NCBI RefSeq assembly: GCF_037546065.1
Contig: NZ_JAWMWG010000001.1
Coordinates: 930,001 to 994,000, forward strand
DNA: 64,000 nt
Origin: Holzapfeliella saturejae
GTDB taxonomy: Bacteria > Bacillota > Bacilli > Lactobacillales > Lactobacillaceae
Direction: 5' to 3'
In this document: one piece after another, positions 35,678 to 42,823 of the stretch
Position numbering within the stretch: position 1 is the first letter of the stretch
Layout: the number at the start of each line of letters is the position of its first letter
Position numbers and translations under genes: made by a program
Notes under the pieces: generated by a model
Database searches by the model: none
What the model saw: the letters and a program-made list of their open reading frames with translations, nothing else
What the model was told of the DNA's origin: nothing

Positions 35678-35706
35678 ATTATACCCTATATTTTTCATTC
35701 ATTCAA
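35678..35706 (-). promoter_or_regulatory. rpsB-tsf promoter
   Basis: Minus strand TTGAAT (plus ATTCAA, 35701-35706), a 17-bp spacer and TATAAT (plus ATTATA, 35678-35683). The -35 overlaps the stop codon of the GIY-YIG gene. Confidence 0.7.
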
Positions 35707-35990
35707 TACTTTTTATTAAAATAAGGTACTAAAACATGATGTTGGTTTAAAAATTGTTGTTTTTGTTTTCTGCTTTTCTTTTTGAACCATGCTTCTCGTT
35801 TTAAAGCCTGTGATTTTGTAGCGTACTTTTCATAATAAATCACATGAACTGGGACTCTAGCTCGCGTATATTTCGCCCCTTTTTTAGCATTGTGTGTCGC
35901 TAATCTCTTGGTTAAATTTGTCGTAAATCCACCATAATAAGTTTGATCAGCACACCTTAAAACATAAAAATAATAATTAATCCCTGTCAC
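35703..35990 (-). CDS. GIY-YIG nuclease-fold protein, YhbQ/UPF0213 family
   Basis: Small single-domain GIY-YIG protein of 95 residues. The motif pair appears as YYFYVLRC and TYYGGFTT, followed by the conserved Arg (LTKRLATHN) and KREAWFKKKSRKQK. Members are ubiquitous in Firmicutes next to the tRNA methyltransferase gene, with a suggested role in DNA repair that is not settled. I place the start at GTG 35988-35990, which overlaps the end of the methyltransferase gene by 14 bases. An upstream ATG would add 26 residues unlike the family. The ribosome-binding site is weak. Confidence 0.82.
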   Translation of the reverse strand: MTGINYYFYVLRCADQTYYGGFTTNLTKRLATHNAKKGAKYTRARVPVHVIYYEKYATKSQALKREAWFKKKSRKQKQQFLNQHHVLVPYFNKKY

Positions 35991-36723
35991 CTGCCAAGAT
36001 TCTTTCAATAAATTCAGTATAATGATTATCTTCTTCATGAACAACAATTTCTGGCAGTAATTTAACACCCGTCATTGCCCCTTTGGCCATTGCTTCTACC
36101 AAAACGATATTAGCTTCTCGTCCTTTTTTGGGAATAACGGATTGAATCTTGCGAGGCATTAAATCATATTTCGCCATTAAAGTCATGATTTCAGTTAATC
36201 GATCAGGTCGATGAACCATAAAAAGTTTTCCCTTGGTTTTTAGTAGTCCTGCTGATGTTTTAATAATATCTTCCAAGTTAATCATAATTTCATGTCTGGC
36301 AATGGCTAGTTGTTCGTTTGGATTAACCTTATGTCCTGAATCAAGCTCAAAATATGGCGGATTACAAATCACCGCATCATAACTATCTTTTTTTAAAAAA
36401 GCTGTTGCCTCTTTTGCATCCCGATTATGGACTGTGATTTGATTACTCAACTCATTTAACTCAACTGATCTTGTAGCCATTTCAGCAATATCCGATTGTA
36501 TTTCAACAGCATCAATTTGAGCTGTTGGATGATAATGCGTTAAAAACAAACTTGCTGCTCCATTACCCGAACACAGGTCAACAACTTTGCTATTCTTTTT
36601 GATTTGTGTAAAATAAGCTAATAAAATTGTATCTAAAGAAAAAGAAAAGACTGTTTTATTTTGAATGATCTTAATCTTTTCATTAAATAAGTGGTTAATT
36701 TCTTCATTTTCGTACAGCGTCAT
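35977..36723 (-). CDS. trmN6: tRNA1(Val) (adenine(37)-N6)-methyltransferase family protein
   Basis: SAM-dependent N6-adenine methyltransferase of the TrmN6/YfiC/YabB family. It has 248 residues. Motif I is DLCSGNGA at 49-56 and the amino-methyltransferase motif IV is NPPYF at 121-125. The second ATG (36721-36723) lies about ten bases from AGGA, whereas the first (36732) abuts it, so I use the second. In Firmicutes it stands beside the GIY-YIG gene. Target specificity is by family only. Confidence 0.85.
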   Translation of the reverse strand: MTLYENEEINHLFNEKIKIIQNKTVFSFSLDTILLAYFTQIKKNSKVVDLCSGNGAASLFLTHYHPTAQIDAVEIQSDIAEMATRSVELNELSNQITVHNRDAKEATAFLKKDSYDAVICNPPYFELDSGHKVNPNEQLAIARHEIMINLEDIIKTSAGLLKTKGKLFMVHRPDRLTEIMTLMAKYDLMPRKIQSVIPKKGREANIVLVEAMAKGAMTGVKLLPEIVVHEEDNHYTEFIERILAGDRD

Positions 36724-36764
36724 AAATGTCATTTCCTTTTCAAATATCAGTTAAACTGTTTTTT

Positions 36765-36773
36765 TGTTATAAT
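36765..36773 (+). promoter_or_regulatory. Promoter of the acyltransferase gene (extended -10)
   Basis: TGTTATAAT lies 27 bp upstream of the ATG at 36800. No good -35 is visible; the extended -10 may compensate. Confidence 0.5.
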
Positions 36774-36799
36774 AACATGGTTAAAAGAAAGGTGATAAT

Positions 36800-37423
36800 A
36801 TGTTTTATCGATTTATTCGTGTGGTAGCACGTGCAATATTCTTCATTATAAATGGTCGACCATTAGTTTTACACAAAGAAAGATTACCCGAAGGTAACTA
36901 TATTTTGATTGCTCCTCATAGAACTTGGTGGGAACCCATTATTTTTGCTTTAGCAGCCAGTCCAAAAGAATTTATGTTTATGGCTAAAAAAGAATTGTTC
37001 AAAAACCCTATTCTAAGATTTGTTTTGAATCATTCTCATGGATTTAGTGTTGACCGCCAAAATCCAGGACCATCAGTTATTAAAATCCCGGTTAAAAACT
37101 TGAGAAACACTGAACTTAGCTTAATTATGTTCCCAACTGGATCACGTTACTCTAATGATGTGAAAGCCGGAGCTGGTGTGATTGCTAAAATGGCTAACGT
37201 TCCCTTGGTTCCTGCTGTTTATCAAGGACCTTTAAAGATGAGTGGTGTTTTCAAGCGTCAAAAAATGTCAATTACCTTTGGTGAACCTATCTATATTGAC
37301 AAGAAACAAAAATTAACAGATGAATTCAACGAACAATTAGATCAAGATATTCAAAATCACTGGCATGCCATTGATCAAGAAACTAACCCCAACTTCAAAT
37401 ACATTCCAAAAGAAAAAAAGTAG
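36800..37423 (+). CDS. plsC: 1-acyl-sn-glycerol-3-phosphate acyltransferase family protein
   Basis: Lysophospholipid acyltransferase that would acylate lysophosphatidic acid to phosphatidic acid. It has 207 residues with a hydrophobic N-terminus. The acyltransferase motif appears as HRTWWE (His40 to Glu45), a Glu in place of the usual Asp of HX4D. The second motif is FPTGSR (111-116) instead of the usual FPEGTR. The VPLVPAVYQGP strand is conserved. It is a single gene between divergent trmN6 and convergent yneF. Its activity is inferred from the family, and a specialised paralogue is possible. Confidence 0.8.
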   Translation: MFYRFIRVVARAIFFIINGRPLVLHKERLPEGNYILIAPHRTWWEPIIFALAASPKEFMFMAKKELFKNPILRFVLNHSHGFSVDRQNPGPSVIKIPVKNLRNTELSLIMFPTGSRYSNDVKAGAGVIAKMANVPLVPAVYQGPLKMSGVFKRQKMSITFGEPIYIDKKQKLTDEFNEQLDQDIQNHWHAIDQETNPNFKYIPKEKK

Positions 37424-37446
37424 CTAGATAACCTAGCTACTTTTTT
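37413..37446. terminator. Bidirectional terminator between plsC and yneF
   Basis: GTAGCTAG (37420-37427) pairs with CTAGCTAC (37433-37440), flanked by an A-run and a T-run, between convergent genes. Confidence 0.85.
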
Positions 37447-37666
37447 ATTTACGGTTTTTTGAACGCATGTTTGCCATCACTTGATTCAATTTCTTAGATG
37501 ATGGTTTTTGTCCCATTTGTGCCATCATTGAACGAATCATATCTTCACTGATTGGCGGATTATCTTGTAAGTATTTCTTCATGTAAGATCTAGCTAAGAA
37601 GAAACCTAAGACTAGTCCACCGATTAGGGCAATCACAATTAATAAAATCGCAAGTCCTAAATTCAT
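37445..37666 (-). CDS. yneF: YneF family (UPF0154) membrane protein
   Basis: Small membrane protein of 73 residues and unknown function. One N-terminal transmembrane helix (about residues 3-25, GLAILLIVIALIGGLVLGFF) is followed by RSYMKKYLQDNPPISEDMIR, the family signature, and a basic C-terminus. The ATG at 37664-37666 has GGGGGTG seven bases upstream. A GTG three codons earlier is within that site and is rejected. Confidence 0.9.
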   Translation of the reverse strand: MNLGLAILLIVIALIGGLVLGFFLARSYMKKYLQDNPPISEDMIRSMMAQMGQKPSSKKLNQVMANMRSKNRK

Positions 37667-37730
37667 ATTACGCACCCCCGTTTATTAGTTACATTATACT
37701 ATTTTACACAACTAGCTAGAAGTTTGACAA

Positions 37731-37973
37731 CTAATCTTCGCGTAAACCTTTTCTTCTTTGAGCTTCTTTGGCTTTTTCAGATGTCACTTCTTTACCGTTT
37801 TTATCAATAATTTTCATATTTTCGATTTGTTGTTTGAATCCTGCACGAAAATCAGCTAGGTATTCACGATGAAGTTTTTTACGTTCCATTTCTTCAGCTT
37901 CGCTTAAACCAGCTTCTTTACGTTTTTTAGCTAATTCATTAATACGATCGATTCTTTCTTGGTTTTGACTCAT
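37731..37973 (-). CDS. DUF896 family protein (YnzC-like)
   Basis: It has 80 residues, highly charged and helical, without a membrane segment. The family pattern INELAKKRKEAGLSEAEEME with LHREYLADFRAGFKQQI is clear. In Firmicutes this family often lies next to lexA and has been associated with the SOS response in B. subtilis (YnzC), but its function is unclear. Here it is divergent from lexA. Confidence 0.88.
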   Translation of the reverse strand: MSQNQERIDRINELAKKRKEAGLSEAEEMERKKLHREYLADFRAGFKQQIENMKIIDKNGKEVTSEKAKEAQRRKGLRED

Positions 37974-38054
37974 AATAGTAACCTCTTTTTTATGATTGTT
38001 TATTTATTATTTGATGTGCTATCCTTATTTTAACAATATTAAGGGAGTAATTAA

Positions 38055-38678
38055 ATGGCTAACATCAAAGAAAATAAACGATTAGAAATTTTAAATTATC
38101 TTTATTATACCATTTTAGATAATCAATATGCCCCTAGTGTACGTGAAATTGCACAACATGTTAACCTGGCTTCCACTTCCACCGTACACAGTCACTTGAA
38201 AAAATTAGAAACAGACGGTTTTATTACTAAAGAAGGTAATAAAACCCGTGCAATTCGTGTAACGGATTTAGGAAAAGAACGACTTGATATTAAAGAAGAT
38301 GCCATTCCAGTTATCGGTGAAATCGTCGCAGGAGAACCTGCTTATACTTTTGATCAATCAATTAACGACTATTTTCCCGTTCCCCCACACTTAGAGCATT
38401 TAAAAAATGACTTATTTATCTTAGAAGTCAAAGGAAATAGTATGATTAATGCCCATATCTGCCCTGGAGATTATGTCTTTGTTCATTCTCAAACAAGCGC
38501 TCAAAATGGTGACATTGTCGTTGCTTTAACCGAAGACAACGAAACCACTTTAAAACGTTTTTATAAAAAACAAAATAAAATTTACTTGCATCCCGAAAAC
38601 GATACAATGACTGATATTCAAGTTGATAATGTCAATATATTAGGCAAAGTCATCAGCCTGTATCGTCCTATGATATAA
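38055..38678 (+). CDS. lexA: SOS repressor LexA
   Basis: Represses DNA-damage genes and self-cleaves with RecA help. It has 207 residues. An N-terminal winged helix has PSVREIAQHVNLASTSTVHS. The cleavage site Ala92-Gly93 lies in EIVAGEP. The Ser129-Lys167 dyad is visible in KGNSMI and TTLKRFY, so it should be functional. AAGGGAG precedes the ATG. I find no Gram-positive SOS box (GAAC...GTTC) in the 81 bases upstream, so the usual autoregulation is not evident. Confidence 0.95.
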   Translation: MANIKENKRLEILNYLYYTILDNQYAPSVREIAQHVNLASTSTVHSHLKKLETDGFITKEGNKTRAIRVTDLGKERLDIKEDAIPVIGEIVAGEPAYTFDQSINDYFPVPPHLEHLKNDLFILEVKGNSMINAHICPGDYVFVHSQTSAQNGDIVVALTEDNETTLKRFYKKQNKIYLHPENDTMTDIQVDNVNILGKVISLYRPMI

Positions 38679-38711
38679 AAAACATCTCCTAAAATTTAGG
38701 AGATGTTTTTT
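38677..38711. terminator. Bidirectional terminator after lexA
   Basis: A long stem (38677-38693 with 38695-38711; core ACATCTCCTAAA/TTTAGGAGATGT) is flanked by an A-run and a T-run between convergent lexA and the DUF4811 gene. Confidence 0.85.
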
Positions 38712-38712
38712 A

Positions 38713-39465
38713 TTACTCTATTAATGATTTCATAGCTTGTAGTGTTAGCTCTGTTGTCACTTTTTGAGTGTAATCCGCAAGTTGTGCTTGTGTTGTTGCA
38801 GGATTTTGTGCTTGATAACTTTGTATCTGTGTGGCTACTGCTTGTTTAAGCTGTGTTTGTTGTGCCTGTTTTTGTGCATCGGTCATGGCTTGTTGTTTTT
38901 CAGTTAAAGTTTTAGTTTGATCTGCTGATAAAACGAGCCAGTTTGACTGTGGAAGTGTTACTTCATTTGTTTCAGAAATTAATTCAGTTTCTGTATCATC
39001 TACTTTAAATAATGATTTATATAACTCTGAGTTATACTGCCATTTTGTTGTCGTTGTTTTAATCTTAGCTGGTTCATCAGTGGCAATAACTTGATAATTA
39101 GCTGATTTTTTAACCGCTTCAGCCATATGATGTTGATCAGGAACAAAAGCAGTAATAGGTTGTTCTTGGTCTTTAGATTCTCTAAAACTCATCGCATAAT
39201 TATCAGAATCCGTTCCAATTTGATTAGCAATCAAAATATTCACAGGAGAATCTAACTGACCTGCAGTGTAAATACTCGTTTCTTTTGTTTCAACTTCTTG
39301 AGACATTCCAAAGTGATAGGAAGTATTGGCGATAATCGCAATAGCTGAAAGTAATAGTAAAGCAGAAAAAATTGTTCCAACAACTCGTCTAATAGCCTTA
39401 GGTTTAATTAAAAACCACGATGCTAATGTCAATAACGTTAAAACAATTACAATCATAATAATCAA
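38713..39465 (-). CDS. DUF4811-like membrane protein of the efflux cassette
   Basis: It has 250 residues. Two membrane helices lie at the N-terminus (about 1-17 and 28-46), followed by a large extracytoplasmic domain and a Gln/Ala-rich helical C-terminus. It resembles DUF4811 proteins that sit next to DHA2 drug exporters in Lactobacillales; I recognise this by layout rather than by a catalytic motif. The TTG start (39463-39465) has GGGGTG about eight bases upstream. It lies 14 bases after the MFS gene and is surely co-transcribed. It may be an accessory subunit of the exporter, which is inference. Confidence 0.65.
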   Translation of the reverse strand: MIIMIVIVLTLLTLASWFLIKPKAIRRVVGTIFSALLLLSAIAIIANTSYHFGMSQEVETKETSIYTAGQLDSPVNILIANQIGTDSDNYAMSFRESKDQEQPITAFVPDQHHMAEAVKKSANYQVIATDEPAKIKTTTTKWQYNSELYKSLFKVDDTETELISETNEVTLPQSNWLVLSADQTKTLTEKQQAMTDAQKQAQQTQLKQAVATQIQSYQAQNPATTQAQLADYTQKVTTELTLQAMKSLIE

Positions 39466-39479
39466 CTTTAAACACCCCC

Positions 39480-40994
39480 CTATTTCGTTTTTTCTTTCTT
39501 ATCTTGTGGTTGGTTAGTTACAAATAACGCCATAATGAAGCCAATCACTGCAAAAGCTAATCCCATGGTAAAGGCTACTCTAAATCCATCCATAGAAGCT
39601 GTTAAAGTTTGTGCTCCATATTTGATTGGGTCTGCTGCTTTTAAGGCTTCAGCAGGTGCATGGGTATTCATAATATTTTGTGTAACAGAAGTTAATAGTG
39701 CAACAACAATAGAAGTCGAAACTTGTCTCATCGTATTATTAGCAGCTGTTGCATGAGTTGACAATTCTGTAGGTAAAGCTGCCATAGCGCGTGTTGTCAG
39801 TGGCATCATTGTTAATGCAACCCCCATCATTCGAACAGCATATAATACTGTAATGATATGAGTTGGTGTTGTTGCTGACAAGAATGTAAAAGGTAATGTT
39901 CCAATAGCTACAATTGATAATCCAACTAAAGCCAGACGTTTTACCCCCACTTTGTTATATAAAATACCAGCAATTGGTGAAACAATCCCCATCATTAATG
40001 CCCCACCTAATAGGGTTAATCCTGAATTTAATGGCGTCAATCCGTGAACATTTTGTAGGTAAGTTGGCAACATCATTTCAACACCATACATAGCCATTGC
40101 AACCATGATAACGGTCAAAGTTGGAATAGTGAAGTCTTTTACCTTGAAAACCCTAATATCTAAGAACGGCACTTTTAGTTTTAATTGACGTATCACAAAA
40201 ATTGCTAATAAGACAATACCTGCAACAATTGGCAAAATAACGTTCATAAAATCTGTCCAACCTGCTGTTGCGACGTTTGTAAAGCCCAGTAAGAATAGAC
40301 CAAAACCAATAACAGATAAGAATAACGATAGAACATCTAACTTAACTGATTTATTAGGAATTACATCTTTCATTACAAATGGACTTAAGACAAATGCAAT
40401 TAACACAACAATTAATGGTAAAACAAAAATTGTTCGCCATGAGTTAGAAATTGTTACTCCTAAAACAACATGGTTTTGATCTAAAATCCAACCAGAAAGT
40501 GTTGGTCCAATTGCAGGTCCCATCCCAATAACAAGTCCACCTAATCCAAGAGCAGTCGCTCTTTCTTTTAAGTTGAACATGTTTAAAATAACAATTTGCA
40601 TCAGCGGCATCATAACCCCAACAGCAATCGCAGCCAGAACTCTTCCGACTAAAAAGATAATCCAAGATGAATGATTAGCTGGTGTTAATGCTGTTAATCC
40701 AATTCCTATTGCTAATAAACCATAGGCCCCAACATGTAAAATTCGAGTTGAGATTCTAGTGGCTAAGTACGCTGTTAAAGGAATCATTACACCGTTAGCA
40801 AGCAAGAACCAAGTTGTTGCTTGTTGTGCTGTACTTAAATTGATGTCAAATTCTTTCATCAACGTTGGAAGCGCTGTTCCAAGTGAAGTTTGCATCAAAA
40901 TACCAGCAAATGTTGCAAATAAAATAAGTAGCATAACCGTTATACGATTATAAGGTTTGCCATGTATATCTAAGTGATTTTGAGTATTTTCCAT
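39480..40994 (-). CDS. DHA2-family (14-TMS) MFS multidrug exporter
   Basis: Proton-driven drug efflux permease of the EmrB/QacA/LmrB type. It has 504 residues with about 14 hydrophobic helices. Family motifs include TALPTLMKEFDINLSTAQQ, the motif A-like stretch after helix 2 and GLVIGMGPAIGPTLSGWI (motif C, antiporter signature). It is divergent from a TetR gene, with a palindrome in the shared promoter region, so repression by TetR is likely. The substrate is unknown. Confidence 0.9.
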   Translation of the reverse strand: MENTQNHLDIHGKPYNRITVMLLILFATFAGILMQTSLGTALPTLMKEFDINLSTAQQATTWFLLANGVMIPLTAYLATRISTRILHVGAYGLLAIGIGLTALTPANHSSWIIFLVGRVLAAIAVGVMMPLMQIVILNMFNLKERATALGLGGLVIGMGPAIGPTLSGWILDQNHVVLGVTISNSWRTIFVLPLIVVLIAFVLSPFVMKDVIPNKSVKLDVLSLFLSVIGFGLFLLGFTNVATAGWTDFMNVILPIVAGIVLLAIFVIRQLKLKVPFLDIRVFKVKDFTIPTLTVIMVAMAMYGVEMMLPTYLQNVHGLTPLNSGLTLLGGALMMGIVSPIAGILYNKVGVKRLALVGLSIVAIGTLPFTFLSATTPTHIITVLYAVRMMGVALTMMPLTTRAMAALPTELSTHATAANNTMRQVSTSIVVALLTSVTQNIMNTHAPAEALKAADPIKYGAQTLTASMDGFRVAFTMGLAFAVIGFIMALFVTNQPQDKKEKTK

Positions 40995-41063
40995 TATTTC
41001 CTCCTTATATTTTTAAAAATTCCATTTGAAACTATACGCTTATTCTGGTAAATTAGCTACAAC

Positions 41064-41088
41064 AAAATAAGTCATGTTGTCTTATTTT
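41064..41088. promoter_or_regulatory. TetR operator in the divergent efflux promoter
   Basis: AAAATAAG (41064-41071) and CTTATTTT (41081-41088), with inner CA/TG also symmetrical, form a 25-bp palindrome centred at 41076 between the MFS gene and the TetR gene. It overlaps a -35-like TTGTCT for tetR. Its position and symmetry fit a TetR dimer site. Confidence 0.65.
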
Positions 41089-41122
41089 TATCATACTACT
41101 TTTATTATACGAGGTACAAAAT

Positions 41123-41701
41123 TTGGCTACTTACACCAAAAAAACACAACAAACCGATAGAATTATTCGACGCGCTTTTTTGCGTGTTTTAAAAACAAAA
41201 TCCTTTGATTTCGTAACGGTCAGCGATATTGTTAAAGAAGCTAATATCCACAGAAGTAGTTTTTATCGTTATTTTGATGATAAATACCAACTAGCTGAAT
41301 GTATTGAAAAAGAAATTATGGGCTACATGAGAAGCGAACGACTAAAATGGATGGATAAGCATCCAAAAACAACACTTGCAGATCCTGAAGCCATGGCCCA
41401 ATTATTTAAATCAATTGATTTTTTTGCACCAGCTATTAATATTCTGCTGAGTCCAAATGGCGATCCTAGCTTTGAAGTTCGCTTACGTAATGCGATGTTT
41501 AAAAACTTTTTCAAAAATTCTAAATTTGATGATGTTGAAGATGACAAAATCGAATTAATGAAGTTATTTTCGATCAATACTATTATTGAAACTTACAAAT
41601 ATTGGACCTCTCCTCATCGCAAACTAACCGCTGAAGAACTTGCTGAGATGCTTAGCGATATGTATAAAAAAGGATTTATTTATGCGGTTAATCATTTATA
41701 A
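41123..41701 (+). CDS. TetR/AcrR family transcriptional regulator
   Basis: It has 192 residues. The N-terminal helix-turn-helix covers residues 32-51 (VTVSDIVKEANIHRSSFYRY), followed by FDDKYQLAEC and a helical ligand/dimer domain of the DUF-type TetR C-terminal group. The start is TTG (41123-41125), with GAGG eight bases upstream. It is divergent from the MFS/DUF4811 pair and probably its repressor. The ligand is unknown. Confidence 0.88.
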   Translation: MATYTKKTQQTDRIIRRAFLRVLKTKSFDFVTVSDIVKEANIHRSSFYRYFDDKYQLAECIEKEIMGYMRSERLKWMDKHPKTTLADPEAMAQLFKSIDFFAPAINILLSPNGDPSFEVRLRNAMFKNFFKNSKFDDVEDDKIELMKLFSINTIIETYKYWTSPHRKLTAEELAEMLSDMYKKGFIYAVNHL

Positions 41702-41703
41702 CC

Positions 41704-41738
41704 AAAAATCGAGCCTAGTAATTAGGTTCGATTTTTTT
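41704..41738. terminator. Bidirectional terminator after tetR
   Basis: AATCGAGCCTA (41707-41717) pairs with TAGGTTCGATT (41723-41733) with one G-T pair. It is flanked by A and T runs between convergent tetR and the NTF2-like operon. Confidence 0.8.
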
Positions 41739-41772
41739 AGTATAAGTTAGCGACTGCACGTTTAATTTTAAG

Positions 41773-42234
41773 TTAGTTATTGACCGTTTCAAAAGAAATG
41801 GTTAACTGTAAATTCCAAATTCGACGCATACCTGAAATATCAGCATCAACACGATTTTTGGCAACTATGGTTGGCTTACTAGCGGTTAGGTTTTCAAAAG
41901 TTAATTGATCTTCTTCAGCTGAAAAATATTGCATACTACTATTTTCAATTGCTCCTAACCAGTCGTTTTTAGATTGTTGAACACCTGTAATATGAACTAA
42001 ATAAAAATCATCTATTAAAAGTGAACTTAAATCGCTTGTATCACGATTAATCATATCTTGATAGAGTCGTTGATAAACTTGTCTAACTGCAATCTCTTGA
42101 TTAGATAAACTTGACATACTTACAACGGACTCCGTCTGATTGCTCGTCATATTTGAATCTATTTTTCGATTATTGGGCTGTAAAAATAAAATCAATACTG
42201 TAAGAAGGCTCAAGCCAAAAACTGTAAAGCCCAC
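41773..42234 (-). CDS. Membrane-anchored NTF2-like protein
   Basis: It has 153 residues. An N-terminal helix (about residues 3-19) acts as a signal anchor, followed by a Ser/Thr/Asn linker and an NTF2/SnoaL-like domain (about 48-150). Over 54 residues it is about half identical to the soluble paralogue at 42313-42684 (LYQ.M.N, HITGVQQSKNDWLGAIE, EEDQ). The GTG start (42232-42234) overlaps the stop of the 22-residue peptide gene by one base, so translation is coupled. There is no obvious catalytic set. Enzyme or ligand-binding roles are both possible. Confidence 0.75.
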   Translation of the reverse strand: MGFTVFGLSLLTVLILFLQPNNRKIDSNMTSNQTESVVSMSSLSNQEIAVRQVYQRLYQDMINRDTSDLSSLLIDDFYLVHITGVQQSKNDWLGAIENSSMQYFSAEEDQLTFENLTASKPTIVAKNRVDADISGMRRIWNLQLTISFETVNN

Positions 42235-42302
42235 TATTTTCCATATCTTTTGACGACTGCAATAAAAGCAATTAGACCTAATAATAAAAGTATATTAATC
42301 AT
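42234..42302 (-). CDS. 22-residue single-helix membrane peptide
   Basis: A tiny gene between the two NTF2-like genes. ATG 42300-42302 is six bases after AGGGAG, a good ribosome-binding site that itself overlaps the upstream stop (TAGGGAG). The peptide begins MINILLLLGL, is almost wholly hydrophobic for 17 residues and ends in VKRYGK, so it should insert with a positive C-terminus. Its TAG stop overlaps the next GTG start. The strict coupling on both sides supports real translation. The function is unknown; a small regulatory or partner peptide is conceivable. Confidence 0.6.
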   Translation of the reverse strand: MINILLLLGLIAFIAVVKRYGK

Positions 42303-42312
42303 ATTCATCTCC

Positions 42313-42684
42313 CTAATAACTTTTGGCTACTGCTGAATTAATTACTAAATGTCCTTCTTTATTTTGTGAAAAGGTCAAGGTCATTTGTAAGTGCCAATCA
42401 GCTCGAAACCCATAAATCTTTGCATCAACAATACTTCTTCCTATTAAAATAAGTGAATCATCCGTAACTTTAATACTTACTTGATCTTCTTGTGCACGAT
42501 AATATCGCATTTGACCTGTTTCAATGGCTTGTAACCAATCTTGTTTAGCTTGTTTAATACCTGTCATATGCTCTAAAACAAAATTGTCCGCTAATCTAGC
42601 ATTAAGTAAATTAATATTTTGATTAACCATACCTTGATACAAATCACGATATAATTGCTTAGCTTGTTCATGGATATTCATCAT
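42313..42684 (-). CDS. NTF2-like (SnoaL/DUF4440-type) protein
   Basis: Soluble protein of about 123 residues, a single NTF2-like alpha+beta domain. Typical features are an N-terminal helix pair (EQAKQLYRDLYQGMVNQN), FVLEHMTGIKQAKQDWL and two long strands ending in LQMTLTFSQN. The ATG at 42682-42684 lies nine bases from AAGG; an ATG at 42693 overlaps that site and another follows at 42681. It is the first gene of a three-gene operon with a MerR-type promoter. Specific function cannot be read from the sequence. Confidence 0.78.
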   Translation of the reverse strand: MMNIHEQAKQLYRDLYQGMVNQNINLLNARLADNFVLEHMTGIKQAKQDWLQAIETGQMRYYRAQEDQVSIKVTDDSLILIGRSIVDAKIYGFRADWHLQMTLTFSQNKEGHLVINSAVAKSY

Positions 42685-42716
42685 AGTTATCATCCTTATT
42701 TTTTATTGATGTTTTT

Positions 42717-42747
42717 ATCATAAGGGTTCAAGTTAACTTTAAGTCAA
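42717..42747 (-). promoter_or_regulatory. 19-bp-spaced MerR-type promoter of the NTF2 operon
   Basis: Minus strand TTGACT (plus 42742-42747) and TATGAT (plus ATCATA, 42717-42722) are 19 bp apart. The spacer holds the near-perfect 16-bp dyad TTCAAGTTAACTTTAA (plus, 42727-42742). An over-long spacer with an internal dyad is the hallmark of MerR-family activation. The site resembles those of the AdhR/NmlR subgroup. No merR gene lies in this window. Confidence 0.6.
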
Positions 42748-42757
42748 CTGTTAATTC

Positions 42758-42813
42758 AAAAAAAGATGGCAGATATTTAGCTATCAATTTAGCTCAATAT
42801 CTGCCATCTTTTT
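42758..42813 (-). terminator. rpsN terminator
   Basis: GATGGCAGATATT (42765-42777) pairs with AATATCTGCCATC (42796-42808) around an 18-base loop, with A/T runs on both sides. It lies just after the rpsN stop. Confidence 0.85.
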
Positions 42814-42823
42814 GGCTATTCAA

